Below, piece after piece: positions 1 to 7,937 of a DNA stretch of 64,000 bases; the stretch's first letter is position 1, and each line of letters opens with the position of its first letter. The stretch comes from Cereibacter_A sp052244495 (lineage in GTDB: Bacteria; Pseudomonadota; Alphaproteobacteria; Rhodobacterales; Rhodobacteraceae). The stretch lies in the NCBI GenBank assembly GCA_052244495.1, contig JBQPXH010000006.1. The stretch is one strand, 5' to 3'. A program made the translations under genes and the position numbers. A model generated the notes under the pieces. The model saw only the letters and a list, made by a program, of their open reading frames with translations, was not told where the DNA came from and did no database searches.

Positions 1-1
1 G

Positions 2-139
2 CTGACGAAGCTCGGCTGCGGATACCTCCAGGGCTACGAGATCGCCCGCCCCATGCCCCTTGCCGACGCGACCGCCTGGCTGCAGGATCGCCGCGCTGCA
101 AGCGTACCCTCCGCCCGGCGCGGATCGGCTGGCGCGTGA
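2..139 (+). CDS. C-terminal fragment of an EAL-domain (c-di-GMP phosphodiesterase-type) protein
   Basis: The window opens inside this gene; only its last 45 codons and a TGA stop are visible. The peptide carries LGCGYLQGYEIARPMP, the end-of-domain signature of EAL proteins (G-x2-Y-x-QGY-x3-RP-x-P), followed by a short basic tail. Full-length EAL proteins hydrolyse cyclic di-GMP, but the catalytic EAL motif lies outside the window, so activity cannot be judged. It is separated from yidC by about 130 bases. Confidence 0.75.
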   Translation: MTKLGCGYLQGYEIARPMPLADATAWLQDRRAASVPSARRGSAGA

Positions 140-269
140 TCGGGATGCCGCTTCTCCACCGATCCGGGGCGAAAGCGACCCACCGCCGCCCCGCGGGTAA
201 AACCGCTTGACCTTTGCAGCCCCCTTCTGTTGAACGACCGCACCCCTGAACAGGAACCGCGTGTCTTTC

Positions 270-2141
270 ATGGACGATCAGAACAAGAACCTCATCCTGG
301 CGACCGGACTCAGCTTCCTCGTGATCATGGTCTGGTTCTTCCTCTTCCCGCCCCCGGAGGCGGTGACGGAAGAAGAGCCCGCGGTCGCGACGCAGGAGAC
401 GGCCGTTGCGCCTTCGGCCACGCCGGACGCGCCGATGACGGCCGTGCCGCCGGATGCGGACCTGCCCGAGACGCAGCGCGTCGCCATCGAGACGCCGCGC
501 CTGCAGGGGTCGATCTCAATGCTTGGTGGCCGGCTCGACGACCTGTCCCTCAAGTCGTATCACGAGACGCTTGATCCGGCCTCCGAGATCGTCCGCCTGC
601 TCTCGCCGGTCGGTCAGCCGAACGCCTATTATGCGCTCTATGGCTGGACGCCCGCCGGCTCTCTCGACTACGAGGACGTTCCCGGTGCGAACACGACCTG
701 GAGGCAGGTCGGCGGCTCGACGCTGGGCGTTGGCCAGCCGGTCACCCTTGAATGGGACAACGGGCAGGGCCTCGTCTTCACGCGGACGATCTCGGTCGAT
801 GACCATTACATGTTCACGGTCGAGCAGACGGTCGAGAACGGCACGGCCGAGGCCGTGCGCCTCGCGCCCTACGGGATCGTGGCGCGCCATGGCAAGCCGC
901 TCAACCTGCAGAACTTCTTCGTCCTGCACGAGGGGGTCGTCGGCCGTGCGGATGGCGAACTGACCGAGACGAAATACGACGATGTCGCCGAGCTTCCGCA
1001 GGTCGCGCGCGAAGGGGCGCAGGCCGAGGTGATCGAGGCCCAGGCAGACGGCTGGATCGGCTTCACCGACAAGTACTGGATGACGACGCTGATCCCGCAG
1101 CAGGGCCAGCCCTTCACCAGCGTTACGAAATACGTTCCGGGCGCCGACATCTATCAGGCCGAGACCCGCGACGAGGTGCTCACTGTCGCGCCGGGCGCCA
1201 CGGCCGAGGTCAGCTCGCGCCTCTTCGCCGGTGCCAAGGAGTGGGAGACGATCCGCGCCTATCAGAATGAAGGCGCGCTTCAGCCCACCGAGGGTGCCGA
1301 GCCGATCCCCGGCTTCATCGATTCGATCGACTGGGGCTGGTTCTTCTTCCTGACCAAGCCGATCTTCGCCGTTCTCCACTGGCTCAACCAGCTGATCGGC
1401 AACATGGGCCTCGCCATCATCGCCCTCACCTTCCTTCTGAAGGCGCTCGTCCTGCCGCTGGCCTACAAGTCCTATGTCTCGATGGCCCGCATGAAGGAGC
1501 TTCAACCCGAGCTCGAGGCGCTGCGCGAGCGCGCGGGCGAGGACAAGATGCTCATGCAGCGCGAGATGATGCGGCTCTACAAGGAGAAACAGGTGAACCC
1601 GGCCGCGGGCTGCCTGCCGATCCTGATCCAGATCCCGATCTTCTTCTCGCTCTACAAGGTGATCTTCGTCACGATCGAGCTGCGCCACGCGCCGTTCTTT
1701 GGCTGGCTGACGGACCTCTCGGCGCCCGATCCGTCCTCGATCTTCAACTTCTTCGGCCTCGCCCCCTGGGCCGCACCGACGCCCGGCACGACCATGGCGC
1801 TGATCTTCATCGGCGCACTGCCGATCCTGCTCGGCGTCTCGATGTGGCTGCAGCAGAAGCTGAACCCGGCACCCGCCGACAAGGCGCAGGCGATGATCTT
1901 CGCCTGGATGCCCTGGGTGTTCATGTTCATGCTCGGCCACTTCGCTTCGGGCCTGGTGCTCTACTGGATCGTGAACAACCTGATCACCTTCACCCAGCAG
2001 TATGTGATCATGCGCAGCCACGGCCATCACCCGGACATCTTCGGCAACATCAGGGCCAGCTTCGCCCGCAAGCCTGCGGCCCACGCCGCCGGGAAGGCCG
2101 CAAACGAGAGCCATCCGCCGGCCAAGAAGCGGAAGCCATGA
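270..2141 (+). CDS. yidC: Membrane protein insertase YidC (Oxa1 family)
   Basis: YidC inserts and folds inner-membrane proteins, alone or with SecYEG. The 623-residue product starts MDDQNKN and has an N-terminal membrane anchor (residues about 7-27), a large periplasmic domain to about residue 350, then the conserved C-terminal core beginning at GWFFFLTKPIF, with NPAAGCLPILIQIPIFFSLY and several membrane helices, ending in a basic Lys/Arg tail. The groove position that is Arg in Escherichia coli is Lys here (LTFLLKAL), so the positive charge is kept. I prefer ATG at 270 because homologues start MDDQNKN; a GTG at 261 in frame lies closer to AGGAA at 252-256 and cannot be excluded. Its stop overlaps the next start (ATGA). 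Confidence 0.95.
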   Translation: MDDQNKNLILATGLSFLVIMVWFFLFPPPEAVTEEEPAVATQETAVAPSATPDAPMTAVPPDADLPETQRVAIETPRLQGSISMLGGRLDDLSLKSYHETLDPASEIVRLLSPVGQPNAYYALYGWTPAGSLDYEDVPGANTTWRQVGGSTLGVGQPVTLEWDNGQGLVFTRTISVDDHYMFTVEQTVENGTAEAVRLAPYGIVARHGKPLNLQNFFVLHEGVVGRADGELTETKYDDVAELPQVAREGAQAEVIEAQADGWIGFTDKYWMTTLIPQQGQPFTSVTKYVPGADIYQAETRDEVLTVAPGATAEVSSRLFAGAKEWETIRAYQNEGALQPTEGAEPIPGFIDSIDWGWFFFLTKPIFAVLHWLNQLIGNMGLAIIALTFLLKALVLPLAYKSYVSMARMKELQPELEALRERAGEDKMLMQREMMRLYKEKQVNPAAGCLPILIQIPIFFSLYKVIFVTIELRHAPFFGWLTDLSAPDPSSIFNFFGLAPWAAPTPGTTMALIFIGALPILLGVSMWLQQKLNPAPADKAQAMIFAWMPWVFMFMLGHFASGLVLYWIVNNLITFTQQYVIMRSHGHHPDIFGNIRASFARKPAAHAAGKAANESHPPAKKRKP

Positions 2142-2881
2142 CGGCGCGGCTCCGCCACATCTGCCGTCACCCGATCAAGGCCCACGGACGCGAGGAACTC
2201 GCGTCCGTTCTGCTTTCGCCGGGAGCCTGCCTGCCATGGGACCGCCACTGGGCCGTCGCGCATGAGGCGGCGCGGCTCACGGGCGGCTGGGTCCCCTGCC
2301 AGAACTTCACCCGCGGCGCCAAGGCGCCCGGGCTGATGGCGATCACGGCCGAACTGGACGAGACCACGGCCGAGGTCCGCCTTTCGCATCCCGACCTCGG
2401 CCCCTTCACCTTCCGACCTGGAGCGGAAGAAGACACGCAGCCTTTCCTCGACTGGGTCGCTCCGCTGATGCCCGAGGGCCGCGCGCGGCCCGTCCGTATC
2501 GTCTCGGCTGACCGTGGCATGACCGACAGCGCCTTCCCCTCGGTCGCGGTGCTCTCGCTCTCAAGCCTGCGCGACCTGTCGGACCGGATGGGGCATCCCC
2601 TCTCGATCCATCGCTGGCGCGGAAATCTCTGGGTCGAGGGCTGGGAGCCCTGGGCGGAATTCGACCTGCTCGGGCAGGAGATCCGCATGGGATCGGCGCT
2701 GCTCCGCATCGAGGAGCGGATCACCCGCTGCCGCGCGACGATGGCCGATCCCGAGACCGGCACCATCGACGCCGACACGCTCGGCGCCCTCGAAACCCAT
2801 TACGGCCACCGGGACTTCGGGGTCTATGCGACCGTCGTCGAAGGTGGCTTGCTGACAATCGGCGACGAGGTGAGACCGTGA
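2138..2881 (+). CDS. MOSC domain-containing protein
   Basis: The 247-residue protein is translationally coupled to yidC (4-base overlap) and to engB. The C-terminal half has MOSC features: RWRGNLWVEG, a central WAEFDLLGQEIRMG and a TRCRAT segment with the conserved Cys, ending near ETHYGHRDFGVYATVV. MOSC domains occur in molybdenum-cofactor sulfurases and in mARC/YiiM-type proteins, where the Cys handles sulfur or Mo. No aminotransferase domain is present, so it is a stand-alone MOSC protein. Its substrate is not evident; the frame continues upstream antiparallel to nothing, but similarity begins only at MTARLRHICRHP. Confidence 0.85.
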   Translation: MTARLRHICRHPIKAHGREELASVLLSPGACLPWDRHWAVAHEAARLTGGWVPCQNFTRGAKAPGLMAITAELDETTAEVRLSHPDLGPFTFRPGAEEDTQPFLDWVAPLMPEGRARPVRIVSADRGMTDSAFPSVAVLSLSSLRDLSDRMGHPLSIHRWRGNLWVEGWEPWAEFDLLGQEIRMGSALLRIEERITRCRATMADPETGTIDADTLGALETHYGHRDFGVYATVVEGGLLTIGDEVRP

Positions 2882-3531
2882 CGACCCTTCCCTTTCCACT
2901 CAGCGCCGAACCCGACGACGCCTCGCGCGAGGCCGGGCGGCTCCTCTTCGCGGGCCCCTGCGACTTCGTGAAGGGCGTCACCGCGATGGAGGCCCTGCCA
3001 CCTGCCGATCGGGTGGAGGTCTGTTTCGCCGGCCGCTCGAACGTCGGCAAGTCGAGCCTCATCAACGCGCTGACCGGCCGCAAGGCGCTGGCGCGCGCCT
3101 CGAACACGCCGGGTCGGACGCAGGAGATCAACTATTTCGCGCTCGGCCCCAGCCGCTATCTCGTGGACCTGCCCGGCTACGGCTATGCCGAGGCTCCGAA
3201 GCCCATCGTCGAGCGCTGGCAGCGGCTGCTCAAGGGCTATCTGGCAGGCCGGCAGACGCTCCGGCGCGCCTTCGTGCTGATCGACACGCGCCATGGCGTG
3301 AAATCCGTCGACGAGGACATCCTGACCCTCCTCGACCGCTCGGCCGTGACCTTCCAGGTCGTGATGACCAAGGCCGACAAGGTGAGCCAGGCCGAGCGCG
3401 AGGCGGTGCTGGAGCAGGTGCGGGGGGCATTGAAGAAGCACCCAGCCGCCTTCCCCGAGCTGGTGATGACCAGTTCCGAAAAGGGCCTCGGGATCGAGAC
3501 CCTGCGGACCATCATCGCCACGCTGGCCTGA
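2878..3531 (+). CDS. engB: Ribosome biogenesis GTPase EngB (YihA/YsxC)
   Basis: EngB is a small TRAFAC GTPase needed for assembly of the large ribosomal subunit. The 217 residues hold G1 GRSNVGKSS, the switch region with NTPGRTQEINYF, G3 DLPGYGYAEA, G4 TKADK and a late TSSEKG (G5-like). The start is GTG at 2878, overlapping the MOSC stop by 4 bases, with a GAGGTGAG purine stretch just upstream. Length is normal for the family. The gene ends 8 bases before the convergent SDR gene. Confidence 0.93.
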   Translation: MTTLPFPLSAEPDDASREAGRLLFAGPCDFVKGVTAMEALPPADRVEVCFAGRSNVGKSSLINALTGRKALARASNTPGRTQEINYFALGPSRYLVDLPGYGYAEAPKPIVERWQRLLKGYLAGRQTLRRAFVLIDTRHGVKSVDEDILTLLDRSAVTFQVVMTKADKVSQAEREAVLEQVRGALKKHPAAFPELVMTSSEKGLGIETLRTIIATLA

Positions 3532-3539
3532 TACCCTCC

Positions 3540-4280
3540 TCAGACGTGCTGGGCGCCGTTGACCTCGATCTCGGCGCCCGAGATGTAGCTCGACTGCTCC
3601 GAGCAGAGGAACCAGATCACGTCCGCAACCTCGCTCGGCTGGCCGAGCCGCTGAAGCGGCAGCTTCTCGACGATCTTGTCGGTGCCAGGGGAGAGGATCG
3701 AAGTCTCGACCTCACCCGGTGCGATCGCATTCACACGCACGCCGAGGGGGCCGAAGTCATGTGCCATCTCGCGCGTCAGCGCGGCGAGAGCGGCCTTGGA
3801 GGTTGCGTAGGCCGCACCCGCGAAGGGGTGCACCCGGCTGCCCGCGATCGAGGTCACATTGACGATCGAGCCCTGCCCGGCCGTCAGCTCCGCCTGAAGG
3901 CCGCGCGCAAGCACGACGCAGGAGAAGAAGTTGACGTGAAAGACCTGCCCCCAGGTGCGCAGGTCGGTGGTGATCGTGCTCAGCCGTTCGCCCGCCGGTC
4001 CCTTCGGCGAGACGCCTGCGTTGTTGACGAGCGCGTGGAGCCGTCCGTCGATCTTGCCCTTGATCGCCTCGATGGCCGCGATCGTCCTCTCGGGGTTGGC
4101 CAGATCGACCTGGATGTGGTTCTCCTCGCCGCCGGGCCAGGGGCAGCGCGGGTCGAAGGGCTGGCGCGAGCAGGTCAGCACCCTCCAGCCCTCGCGCGAG
4201 AACCTCTTGACCGTCGCGTGGCCGATCCCCCGGCTGGCGCCGGTCAGCACCATCGTCTTCTGTTCGCCCATGATCGCCAT
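3540..4280 (-). CDS. SDR family NAD(P)-dependent oxidoreductase
   Basis: A classical short-chain dehydrogenase/reductase of 246 residues. The nucleotide-binding motif TGASRGIGHA is near the N-terminus, NNAG follows at about residue 90, the catalytic Ser lies in NVTSIAGS and the Tyr/Lys pair in YATSKAAL. The C-terminal ISGAEIEVNGAQHV resembles FabG-type enzymes, but no substrate can be assigned. ATG at 4278-4280 gives MAIMGEQ; a second ATG (MGEQ) nine bases inside is equally possible. It stands alone on the minus strand between engB and argB. Confidence 0.85.
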   Translation of the reverse strand: MAIMGEQKTMVLTGASRGIGHATVKRFSREGWRVLTCSRQPFDPRCPWPGGEENHIQVDLANPERTIAAIEAIKGKIDGRLHALVNNAGVSPKGPAGERLSTITTDLRTWGQVFHVNFFSCVVLARGLQAELTAGQGSIVNVTSIAGSRVHPFAGAAYATSKAALAALTREMAHDFGPLGVRVNAIAPGEVETSILSPGTDKIVEKLPLQRLGQPSEVADVIWFLCSEQSSYISGAEIEVNGAQHV

Positions 4281-4404
4281 TTCCCCTTTTCGGCGAAGCT
4301 ACGCGAGCGGGGCGCATTTGCAAGGCGCACCGCTTGGCAGCCCCGCGCAAAGGCGCTACCAGAGGCCCGACCCCCGCGAACCGCCCGAGGATGAGGCAGC
4401 CGCC

Positions 4405-5286
4405 ATGACGCGAGATCCGATCGCTACCGCCCGCACCCTGTCCGAGGCCCTGCCCTATCTCCAGCGCTACGCCGGCGCCGTGGTGGTGGTGAAGTTCGGC
4501 GGCAACGCCATGGGCGACGAGGCCGCAATGGCCGAATTCGCGCGTGACATCGTGCTCATGCGGCAGGTGGGGGTGAACCCCGTCGTCGTCCACGGCGGCG
4601 GGCCGATGATCAACGAGCTTCTGGGCAAGCTCGGCATCAAGTCGGAGTTCGTGCGCGGCAAGCGTGTGACCGACAAGGCAACGGTCGAGGTGGTCGAGAT
4701 GGTGCTCTCCGGCCTCGTCAACAAGCGCATCGTGCAGGCGATCAACGACCAGGGCGGACGAGCCGTCGGCGTTTCGGGGAAGGACGACGACCTCATGGTC
4801 TGCGTGGCCGATGATCCGGAGCTGGGCTTCGTGGGCAAGCCTGTCGAGATGAACGTGCAGGTGCTGCGCGACCTCTACAACGCCGGGATCATTCCGGTGG
4901 TGGCCCCGGTCGCGACCGGCATGGCCGACAACGAGACCTTCAACGTGAACGGAGACACCGCCGCGGGCGCCATCGCGGGCGCGCTTCAGGCGGACCGCCT
5001 GCTTCTGCTGACGGATGTGGCGGGCGTGAAGGATGCCAGTGGCGAGGTGCTGAGTCAGCTCACCCCCAGCCAGGTGCGCGAGATGGTGGCCGCCGGCACG
5101 ATCTCGGGCGGCATGATTCCCAAGACCGAAACCGCGCTCGCCGCCCTCGATGCAGGCGTGCGGGCGGTGGTGATCCTCGACGGCCGCATCCCCAATGCCT
5201 GCCTGATCGAGATCTTCACCGACGAGGGTGCAGGCACGATCATCCGCTCGACCGAGCCGCGGGTTAAGCCGCGCGTCCGCCGCTGA
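4405..5286 (+). CDS. argB: Acetylglutamate kinase
   Basis: ArgB phosphorylates N-acetyl-L-glutamate, the second step of arginine biosynthesis. The 293-residue protein has the family landmarks in order: VVVKFGGNAM (ATP-binding Lys), VVHGGGPMI, a GKRVTD segment, FNVNGDTAAG and TDVAGVKD, then a SGGMIPK segment that closes the active site. The start at 4405 follows a purine-rich GAGGATGAGG stretch. Its TGA overlaps the ATG of the next gene. Other arg genes are not nearby, as is usual for argB in this bacterial group. Confidence 0.95.
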   Translation: MTRDPIATARTLSEALPYLQRYAGAVVVVKFGGNAMGDEAAMAEFARDIVLMRQVGVNPVVVHGGGPMINELLGKLGIKSEFVRGKRVTDKATVEVVEMVLSGLVNKRIVQAINDQGGRAVGVSGKDDDLMVCVADDPELGFVGKPVEMNVQVLRDLYNAGIIPVVAPVATGMADNETFNVNGDTAAGAIAGALQADRLLLLTDVAGVKDASGEVLSQLTPSQVREMVAAGTISGGMIPKTETALAALDAGVRAVVILDGRIPNACLIEIFTDEGAGTIIRSTEPRVKPRVRR

Positions 5287-5930
5287 TGCTCGAGCGGATC
5301 GAGGCGCGGGCCGCGGCCGAGGCGCTCACGATCCTCGGCGGCTTCGCGGCCGAACCCGGCGACGGACTTCCCGAAGGCACGCGGAGCCTCCTCCTTCTCG
5401 GCCCGCGCGAGCCGGGTTTCTGGCCGCACCTGACGGCGCAGCCCGAATGGCAGGACGAGCGGCCTGACCCGGTGGATCGCTGGTCCGGGCGGGTGATCGC
5501 CGCCCTTGCGGAAGAGTTCGACGCCGTTCCCGTCTTTCCCTTCGGCGGCCCGCCCTGGTGGCCTTTCTACAGCTGGGCGCTGCGCACCGGCCGCGCCTTC
5601 GCATCGCCGGTGCGGCTGATCGTCCATGACACGGCCGGGCTCTTCTTCTCCTGCCGCGGGGCGCTCGCGCTTCGCGAACGGCTGGAGCCTCCCGCAGGGG
5701 TCTCGCCCTGCGCGGAATGCCCAAGCCAGCCCTGCCTCACGGCCTGTCCCACAAGCGCACTTGGCGCCGAGGGCTACGACGTGCCGGCCTGTCATGCCTT
5801 CCTCGACCGCCCCGAGGGCACCGCCTGCCTCGACCGCGGCTGCGCGGTTCGCCGCGCTTGCCCCCGCTCGCAGGGCCATGCAAGGATGGAGGCACAATCC
5901 GCCTATCACATGAGGCAGTTCCACCGATGA
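5286..5930 (+). CDS. Ferredoxin-like iron-sulfur protein (QueG-type cluster arrangement)
   Basis: The 214-residue protein overlaps both neighbours (argB stop, sixA start). The first 130 residues lack a family I can name; the C-terminal part holds PCAECPSQPCLTACP, a C-x2-C-x4-C-x3-CP ferredoxin motif, and a second Cys set in CLDRGCAVRRACP. This two-cluster arrangement recalls the C-terminal [4Fe-4S] module of epoxyqueuosine reductase QueG, but the cobalamin domain is absent. It is probably a soluble electron-transfer or radical-chemistry accessory protein; its partner is unknown. Confidence 0.75.
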   Translation: MLERIEARAAAEALTILGGFAAEPGDGLPEGTRSLLLLGPREPGFWPHLTAQPEWQDERPDPVDRWSGRVIAALAEEFDAVPVFPFGGPPWWPFYSWALRTGRAFASPVRLIVHDTAGLFFSCRGALALRERLEPPAGVSPCAECPSQPCLTACPTSALGAEGYDVPACHAFLDRPEGTACLDRGCAVRRACPRSQGHARMEAQSAYHMRQFHR

Positions 5931-6433
5931 CCAAGCGCCTGATCCTGATCCGCCACGCGAAATCGGCCTGGGACGATCCGCTGATCCCGGACCACGACCG
6001 TCCGCTCAATCCCCGCGGCGAGGGAGCGGCCCGCGACCTCGGCCAGTGGCTCGCCTCTCGCGGCCATGTGCCGGGCGAGGTCCTCTGCTCGGATGCGGTG
6101 CGCACCCGCGCGACCTGGGAGGGCATCGCCTCCTTCCTGCCCGATGCACCCGCACCGGTGCTCAAGCCCGCGCTCTACCACGCGGGCGCGGACGTCATGC
6201 TCGCCGTTCTGCGTCATGCGAGTGCCGATACGGTCTGCATCCTCGGCCACAATCCCGGCATCGCCGAATTCGCGCACCGGCTGGTGAAGCACCCGCCGCT
6301 CAGCGCGGACTTCCAGAAATACCCGACGGGTGCCACGCTCGTGGCAGATTTCGGTGACATCGCCTGGGCAGACGCGGGATATGGCATGGCGGAACCCGCC
6401 GATTTCATCGTGCCACGCGAACTGGTGGCCTGA
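5927..6433 (+). CDS. SixA-type histidine phosphatase
   Basis: A 168-residue member of the histidine phosphatase superfamily. The N-terminal RHAKSAWDD carries the phospho-accepting His in the RHAK form typical of SixA, and the second catalytic His is in ILGHNPGI. SixA of Escherichia coli dephosphorylates the PTS-Ntr phosphocarrier; whether this one acts on a phosphohistidine protein is inference. Its ATG overlaps the preceding stop by 4 bases, so argB, the ferredoxin-like gene and this gene form one transcription unit. Confidence 0.85.
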   Translation: MTKRLILIRHAKSAWDDPLIPDHDRPLNPRGEGAARDLGQWLASRGHVPGEVLCSDAVRTRATWEGIASFLPDAPAPVLKPALYHAGADVMLAVLRHASADTVCILGHNPGIAEFAHRLVKHPPLSADFQKYPTGATLVADFGDIAWADAGYGMAEPADFIVPRELVA

Positions 6434-6481
6434 CGCCTGACCGGCCAGCGCTTGTTCACTCCGGTAAAGTCCATCGGGGGA

Positions 6482-6499
6482 GCCGCCCTTCTTGGCGGC
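6482..6499. terminator. Hairpin between convergent genes
   Basis: A perfect 6-bp inverted repeat (GCCGCC/GGCGGC) with a six-base CTTCTT loop sits between the ends of the sixA-type gene and moaE, which converge here. It has no clear T-tract on either strand, so the terminator role rests on position alone. Confidence 0.35.
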
Positions 6500-6506
6500 C
6501 GGGGCT

Positions 6507-6947
6507 CTACCAGCGCCTGAGCGCCGCCTCGTCCGCATCCTTGGCCGCCACCCAGTCGGCGCCCTCGGCGGTGACTTCCTTCTTCCAGAAGGGCGCGCGC
6601 GACTTCAGGTAGTCCATCAGGAATTCCGCCGCGGCGAAGGCTTCGGCCCGGTGCGCGGCCGCGGTCGCCACCATCATGATCTGCTCACCCGGTCCCAGGC
6701 GGCCATGCCGGTGGATCACCAGCGCATCGACGAGCTGCCAGCGCGCCACTGCCTCGTCCGTGATGGCCGCAATGGCCCGCTCGGTCATGCCCGGGTAGTG
6801 CTCGATCTCCATCGCCGTCAGCGCGCCCGAGAGGTCGCGCACGAGGCCGGTGAAGGTCACGATCGCCCCGGCCCCCTCGGCCGCGGCGGAGAACGCCTGC
6901 GCCTCGGCGCCGAGGTCGAAGGCTTCGGCCTGCACGCGGATGTGCAT
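6507..6947 (-). CDS. moaE: Molybdopterin synthase catalytic subunit MoaE
   Basis: MoaE with thiocarboxylated MoaD converts precursor Z (cPMP) into molybdopterin. The 146 residues contain GAIVTFTGLVRD, the EIEHYPGM segment, IHRHGRLGPGE and the C-terminal YLKSRAPFWKKE with the catalytic lysines. Length is normal. The gene lies one base after the moaD stop, and the unit pgsA-moaD-moaE is on the minus strand. The Mo cofactor made here would serve the formate dehydrogenase encoded further along. Confidence 0.94.
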   Translation of the reverse strand: MHIRVQAEAFDLGAEAQAFSAAAEGAGAIVTFTGLVRDLSGALTAMEIEHYPGMTERAIAAITDEAVARWQLVDALVIHRHGRLGPGEQIMMVATAAAHRAEAFAAAEFLMDYLKSRAPFWKKEVTAEGADWVAAKDADEAALRRW

Positions 6948-6948
6948 G

Positions 6949-7197
6949 TCAGCCCCCCGTCATCGGCGGGAAGAAGGCGACCTCGCGCACGCCCTCCAGC
7001 GGGGCATCGAACTCGGCAAGCTCCTGGTCGAGTGCAACCCGCAGGCTCGAGAGATCCGCGAAGGCCAGCGCATAGCGCTCTTCACGCGCACGCAGCTCCT
7101 CGACGAGGTCCGCCACCGTGCGGGCCTCGGTCGCCAGCCGCTCGCGCGGCAGGCCGATCCGCTCGCGGACCCAGGCGAAATAGAGCAGGTCGATCAT
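6949..7197 (-). CDS. moaD: Molybdopterin synthase sulfur carrier subunit MoaD
   Basis: An 82-residue ubiquitin-like protein that starts MIDLLYFAWVRERIG and ends in PMTGG; the terminal Gly-Gly is the site of adenylation and thiocarboxylation. The length is typical of MoaD. The ATG at 7197 overlaps the pgsA stop by 4 bases, which fixes the start against the longer open frame upstream. Confidence 0.93.
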   Translation of the reverse strand: MIDLLYFAWVRERIGLPRERLATEARTVADLVEELRAREERYALAFADLSSLRVALDQELAEFDAPLEGVREVAFFPPMTGG

Positions 7198-7859
7198 TTC
7201 TCGTCCTTCAGGTAGGGCAGCGCCTTCCTGAAATAGTCCCAGCCAGTGATGAAGGTAAGGGCCGCCGCGATCCAGATCAGCGCCAGCCCGAGCCAGGTTG
7301 CATAGGACGAACAGCCGCGCATCCCGCAACTGCGGATCGGGTCGGCCTCGCCGGCGCTGACGGCCTGGGCATACTGCTCCCAGGTCATGCCCTGCCGCGC
7401 GATCCCCTCGAGATGCTCGAGCCCGGTACCGAGGAACAGGATCGCGATGGCGATCATCTGCGCCGTGGTCTTCCACTTGGCGAGCTTCGTGACCTTGAGG
7501 AGGCTCGCCTTCGCACCGAGGAACTCGCGCAGGCCAGAGACGAAGACCTCGCGGAAGAGGATCAGCGTCACCGGCAGGATAAGCCAGGGGTTCATGCCGG
7601 AATAGCCGGTGATGATGACCAGAGCGATCACCACCATCGCCTTGTCGGCGATGGGATCGAGCATGGCGCCGAACTTCGATTCCTGCTTCCAGAGCCGCGC
7701 GAGATAGCCGTCGAAGAAGTCGGTCACCGCGGCGAGGATGAAGAGCGTGAGCGCGAACCAGTCGGCCCAGGGCCGATGGAAATACAGGAACATCACCGCC
7801 ACGCCGGGCGCGGCCAGCAGGCGCAGAACGGTGAGAATATTGGGGATCGACCAGTTCAT
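7194..7859 (-). CDS. pgsA: CDP-diacylglycerol-glycerol-3-phosphate 3-phosphatidyltransferase
   Basis: PgsA makes phosphatidylglycerophosphate, the committed step to phosphatidylglycerol and cardiolipin. The 221-residue membrane protein has the CDP-alcohol phosphotransferase signature (D-x2-DG-x2-AR-x8-G-x3-D-x3-D) running from DFFDGYLAR to GAMLDPIADK, and several hydrophobic segments. A short Cys-containing loop (SCGMRGCSS) before the last helix is an odd but small insertion. It is the first gene of the pgsA-moaD-moaE unit and lies downstream of uvrC on the same strand. Confidence 0.93.
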   Translation of the reverse strand: MNWSIPNILTVLRLLAAPGVAVMFLYFHRPWADWFALTLFILAAVTDFFDGYLARLWKQESKFGAMLDPIADKAMVVIALVIITGYSGMNPWLILPVTLILFREVFVSGLREFLGAKASLLKVTKLAKWKTTAQMIAIAILFLGTGLEHLEGIARQGMTWEQYAQAVSAGEADPIRSCGMRGCSSYATWLGLALIWIAAALTFITGWDYFRKALPYLKDEK

Positions 7860-7937
7860 GCCGAAGGTCTAGCCATTCGCCGCCGCGGGGGGAAGAGGCT
7901 TGGGCAGCGGCGCCCCGCCTCAGGTGCGGCCGCCCCC

